5,525 nucleotides of DNA from an uncultured Chthoniobacterales bacterium. Its GTDB lineage: Bacteria; Verrucomicrobiota; Verrucomicrobiia; Chthoniobacterales; UBA10450. The position numbers were made by a program, and so were the translations under genes. Shown here one piece after another: positions 4,823 to 5,525 of this stretch (position 1 is its first letter; every line of letters begins with the position of its first letter). The stretch spans positions 1 to 5,525 of the forward strand of contig CATPAT010000055.1 in NCBI GenBank assembly GCA_955652155.1, in the 5' to 3' direction. The notes below the pieces were generated by a model. The model made no database searches, was not told where the DNA came from, and was given only the letters and a program-made list of their open reading frames with translations.

Positions 4823-5525
4823 GTGACGAAGTTCACTCTCATTGGTAGTGGTTTGGCCGGCGGATTGCTTGCCGCGTACTTGGGCCGGCGCGGTTACGAG
4901 GTCGATCTTTACGAGCGCCGAGCTGATCCGCGCGAAGGCAACATGGTCGGCGGACGTTCGATCAACCTCGCGCTTTCAACCCGGGGGATCCATGCGCTCG
5001 AACAAATCGGCATCGCCGATGAAGTGCTGAAGCACGCGATCCCGATGCGCGGACGGATGATCCATCCCGCAGGCGCGGGAGCGCGCACCATTTTCGCGCC
5101 CTACGACGTCGATCCAAACAAGCACATCAACTCGATCGGGCGCGCGGCGTTGAATACAACCGTGATCGAAGCGGCCCAGCGCTATCCGAATGTGCATGTA
5201 AAATTCAATCACAAGTGCACCGGCGTCGATCTGGATTCCGCCACTGCTCAACTTCTCGATACTGCCAGTCCGGCTCGGACCTCAACTTCTCAACCGCTGT
5301 CCGCGACCGCGGACAGCGTCATCGGCGTCGATGGCGCGTTCTCCGCCGTACGGCAATCGATGCAACTTAAGATCGATAATTTCCAATACGACGAGAGTTA
5401 TCTCGCGCATGGCTACAAAGAGCTGACGATTCCGCCCGGACCGAATGCTTCATGGCGAATGGAAAAGGAGGCTCTCCACATCTGGCCCCGGAAAAGTTTC
5501 ATGATGATCGCGCTGCCGAATCCCG
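4823..5525 (+). CDS. kmo: Kynurenine 3-monooxygenase (N-terminal part, cut by window edge)
   Basis: A GTG at 4823 opens 234 codons that run off the right edge; the family is about 440-470 residues. A stop at 4817-4819 means this is the only near start, with an AGG only 2 nt upstream. The FAD-binding Rossmann motif is FTLIGSGLAGGLLAAYLGRR (4-23; G8-x-G10-x-x-G13), with E31 at the end of strand two (DLYERR). Diagnostic of kynurenine 3-monooxygenase are GRSINLALSTRGIHALE (44-60), IPMRGRMIHPAG (73-84), Y94, and HINSIGRAALN (101-111). The second FAD motif is VIGVDGAFSAVR (166-177). The RGRMIH/Y94 area is where characterised enzymes carry the Arg and Tyr holding the substrate carboxylate. The enzyme uses NADPH and O2 to turn L-kynurenine into 3-hydroxykynurenine in tryptophan breakdown or de novo NAD synthesis. 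Residues ~139-163 are Ser/Thr/Ala-rich and coincide with a strong inverted repeat. No other kynurenine-pathway gene is visible in the window. Confidence 0.93.
   Translation, partial: MTKFTLIGSGLAGGLLAAYLGRRGYEVDLYERRADPREGNMVGGRSINLALSTRGIHALEQIGIADEVLKHAIPMRGRMIHPAGAGARTIFAPYDVDPNKHINSIGRAALNTTVIEAAQRYPNVHVKFNHKCTGVDLDSATAQLLDTASPARTSTSQPLSATADSVIGVDGAFSAVRQSMQLKIDNFQYDESYLAHGYKELTIPPGPNASWRMEKEALHIWPRKSFMMIALPNP
5295..5318. repeat. 11-bp perfect inverted repeat inside kmo
   Basis: CGCTGTCCGCG at 5295-5305 is followed by AC and then its exact reverse complement CGCGGACAGCG at 5308-5318. It encodes PLSATADS, immediately before the conserved VIGVDGAFSAVR motif, in a part of the protein that is variable in the family. 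With a two-base centre it is more a near-perfect palindrome (binding site or extrudable cruciform) than a typical hairpin loop. Whether it is chance from GC-rich codons or an inserted palindromic element is not known. Confidence 0.6.

Noticed and set aside
5006..5020. ATCGGC-ATC-GCCGAT inverted repeat within kmo
   Set aside because: Short, inside conserved coding sequence (IGIAD), and explained by codons.
4976..5251. Minus-strand open frame of 91 codons at the right
   Set aside because: Antisense to kynurenine monooxygenase, whose diagnostic motifs lie on the plus strand.
1..5525. Search by eye for CRISPR repeats, tRNA genes, insertion-sequence ends, transposase or defence genes
   Set aside because: No regularly spaced repeats, cloverleaf-like sequences, transposase motifs or defence-type domains were seen.

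Overview
The window looks like part of a bacterial chromosome of moderate-to-high GC. The best guess for the host is an uncultured soil Verrucomicrobium (Chthoniobacterales / Udaeobacter-like) or an Acidobacterium. This rests on remembered resemblance of the two sugar-transfer proteins and the kynurenine monooxygenase to families from those groups, together with mostly weak Shine-Dalgarno sites and some GTG starts. It is an inference, not a search result. No tRNA, rRNA, CRISPR array or insertion sequence is visible.

Left part (1-1545, all minus strand): the N-terminal 69 residues of a response regulator receiver domain run off the left edge. Before it lies a 122-bp spacer with three tandem 9-bp units. 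Next comes a YiiM-type MOSC protein (331-969). A small exported YCII-domain protein (992-1399) precedes it by 22 nt on the same strand, so the two may be one transcript.

Middle part (1546-4552): a divergent pair separated by 214 bp. On the minus strand is a large polytopic membrane protein with GT-C glycosyltransferase character. On the plus strand is a GT2 (GT-A) glycosyltransferase with a DxD motif and about four C-terminal membrane segments. A reasonable model is that the GT2 enzyme loads a sugar onto a polyprenyl-phosphate carrier on the cytoplasmic face, and a GT-C enzyme then uses such a donor on the outer face.

Right part (4549-5525, plus strand): the GT2 stop overlaps an ATG in an ATGA junction. 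The reading frame after it starts like a SAM-dependent methyltransferase but loses that character after about 17-22 residues. A second coding-like fragment, in another frame and without a start codon, follows and ends at 4811. Together they look like the scar of a deleted or decayed region. At 4823 a GTG opens a kynurenine 3-monooxygenase gene that runs off the right edge after 234 codons. It contains an 11-bp perfect inverted repeat beside what seems to be a small extra Ser/Thr/Ala-rich segment.

I see no clearly new defence or mobile system. The points most worth a second look are the decayed methyltransferase junction, the unexplained fragment at 4656-4811, the palindrome inside the kynurenine monooxygenase gene, and the GT2/GT-C pair.
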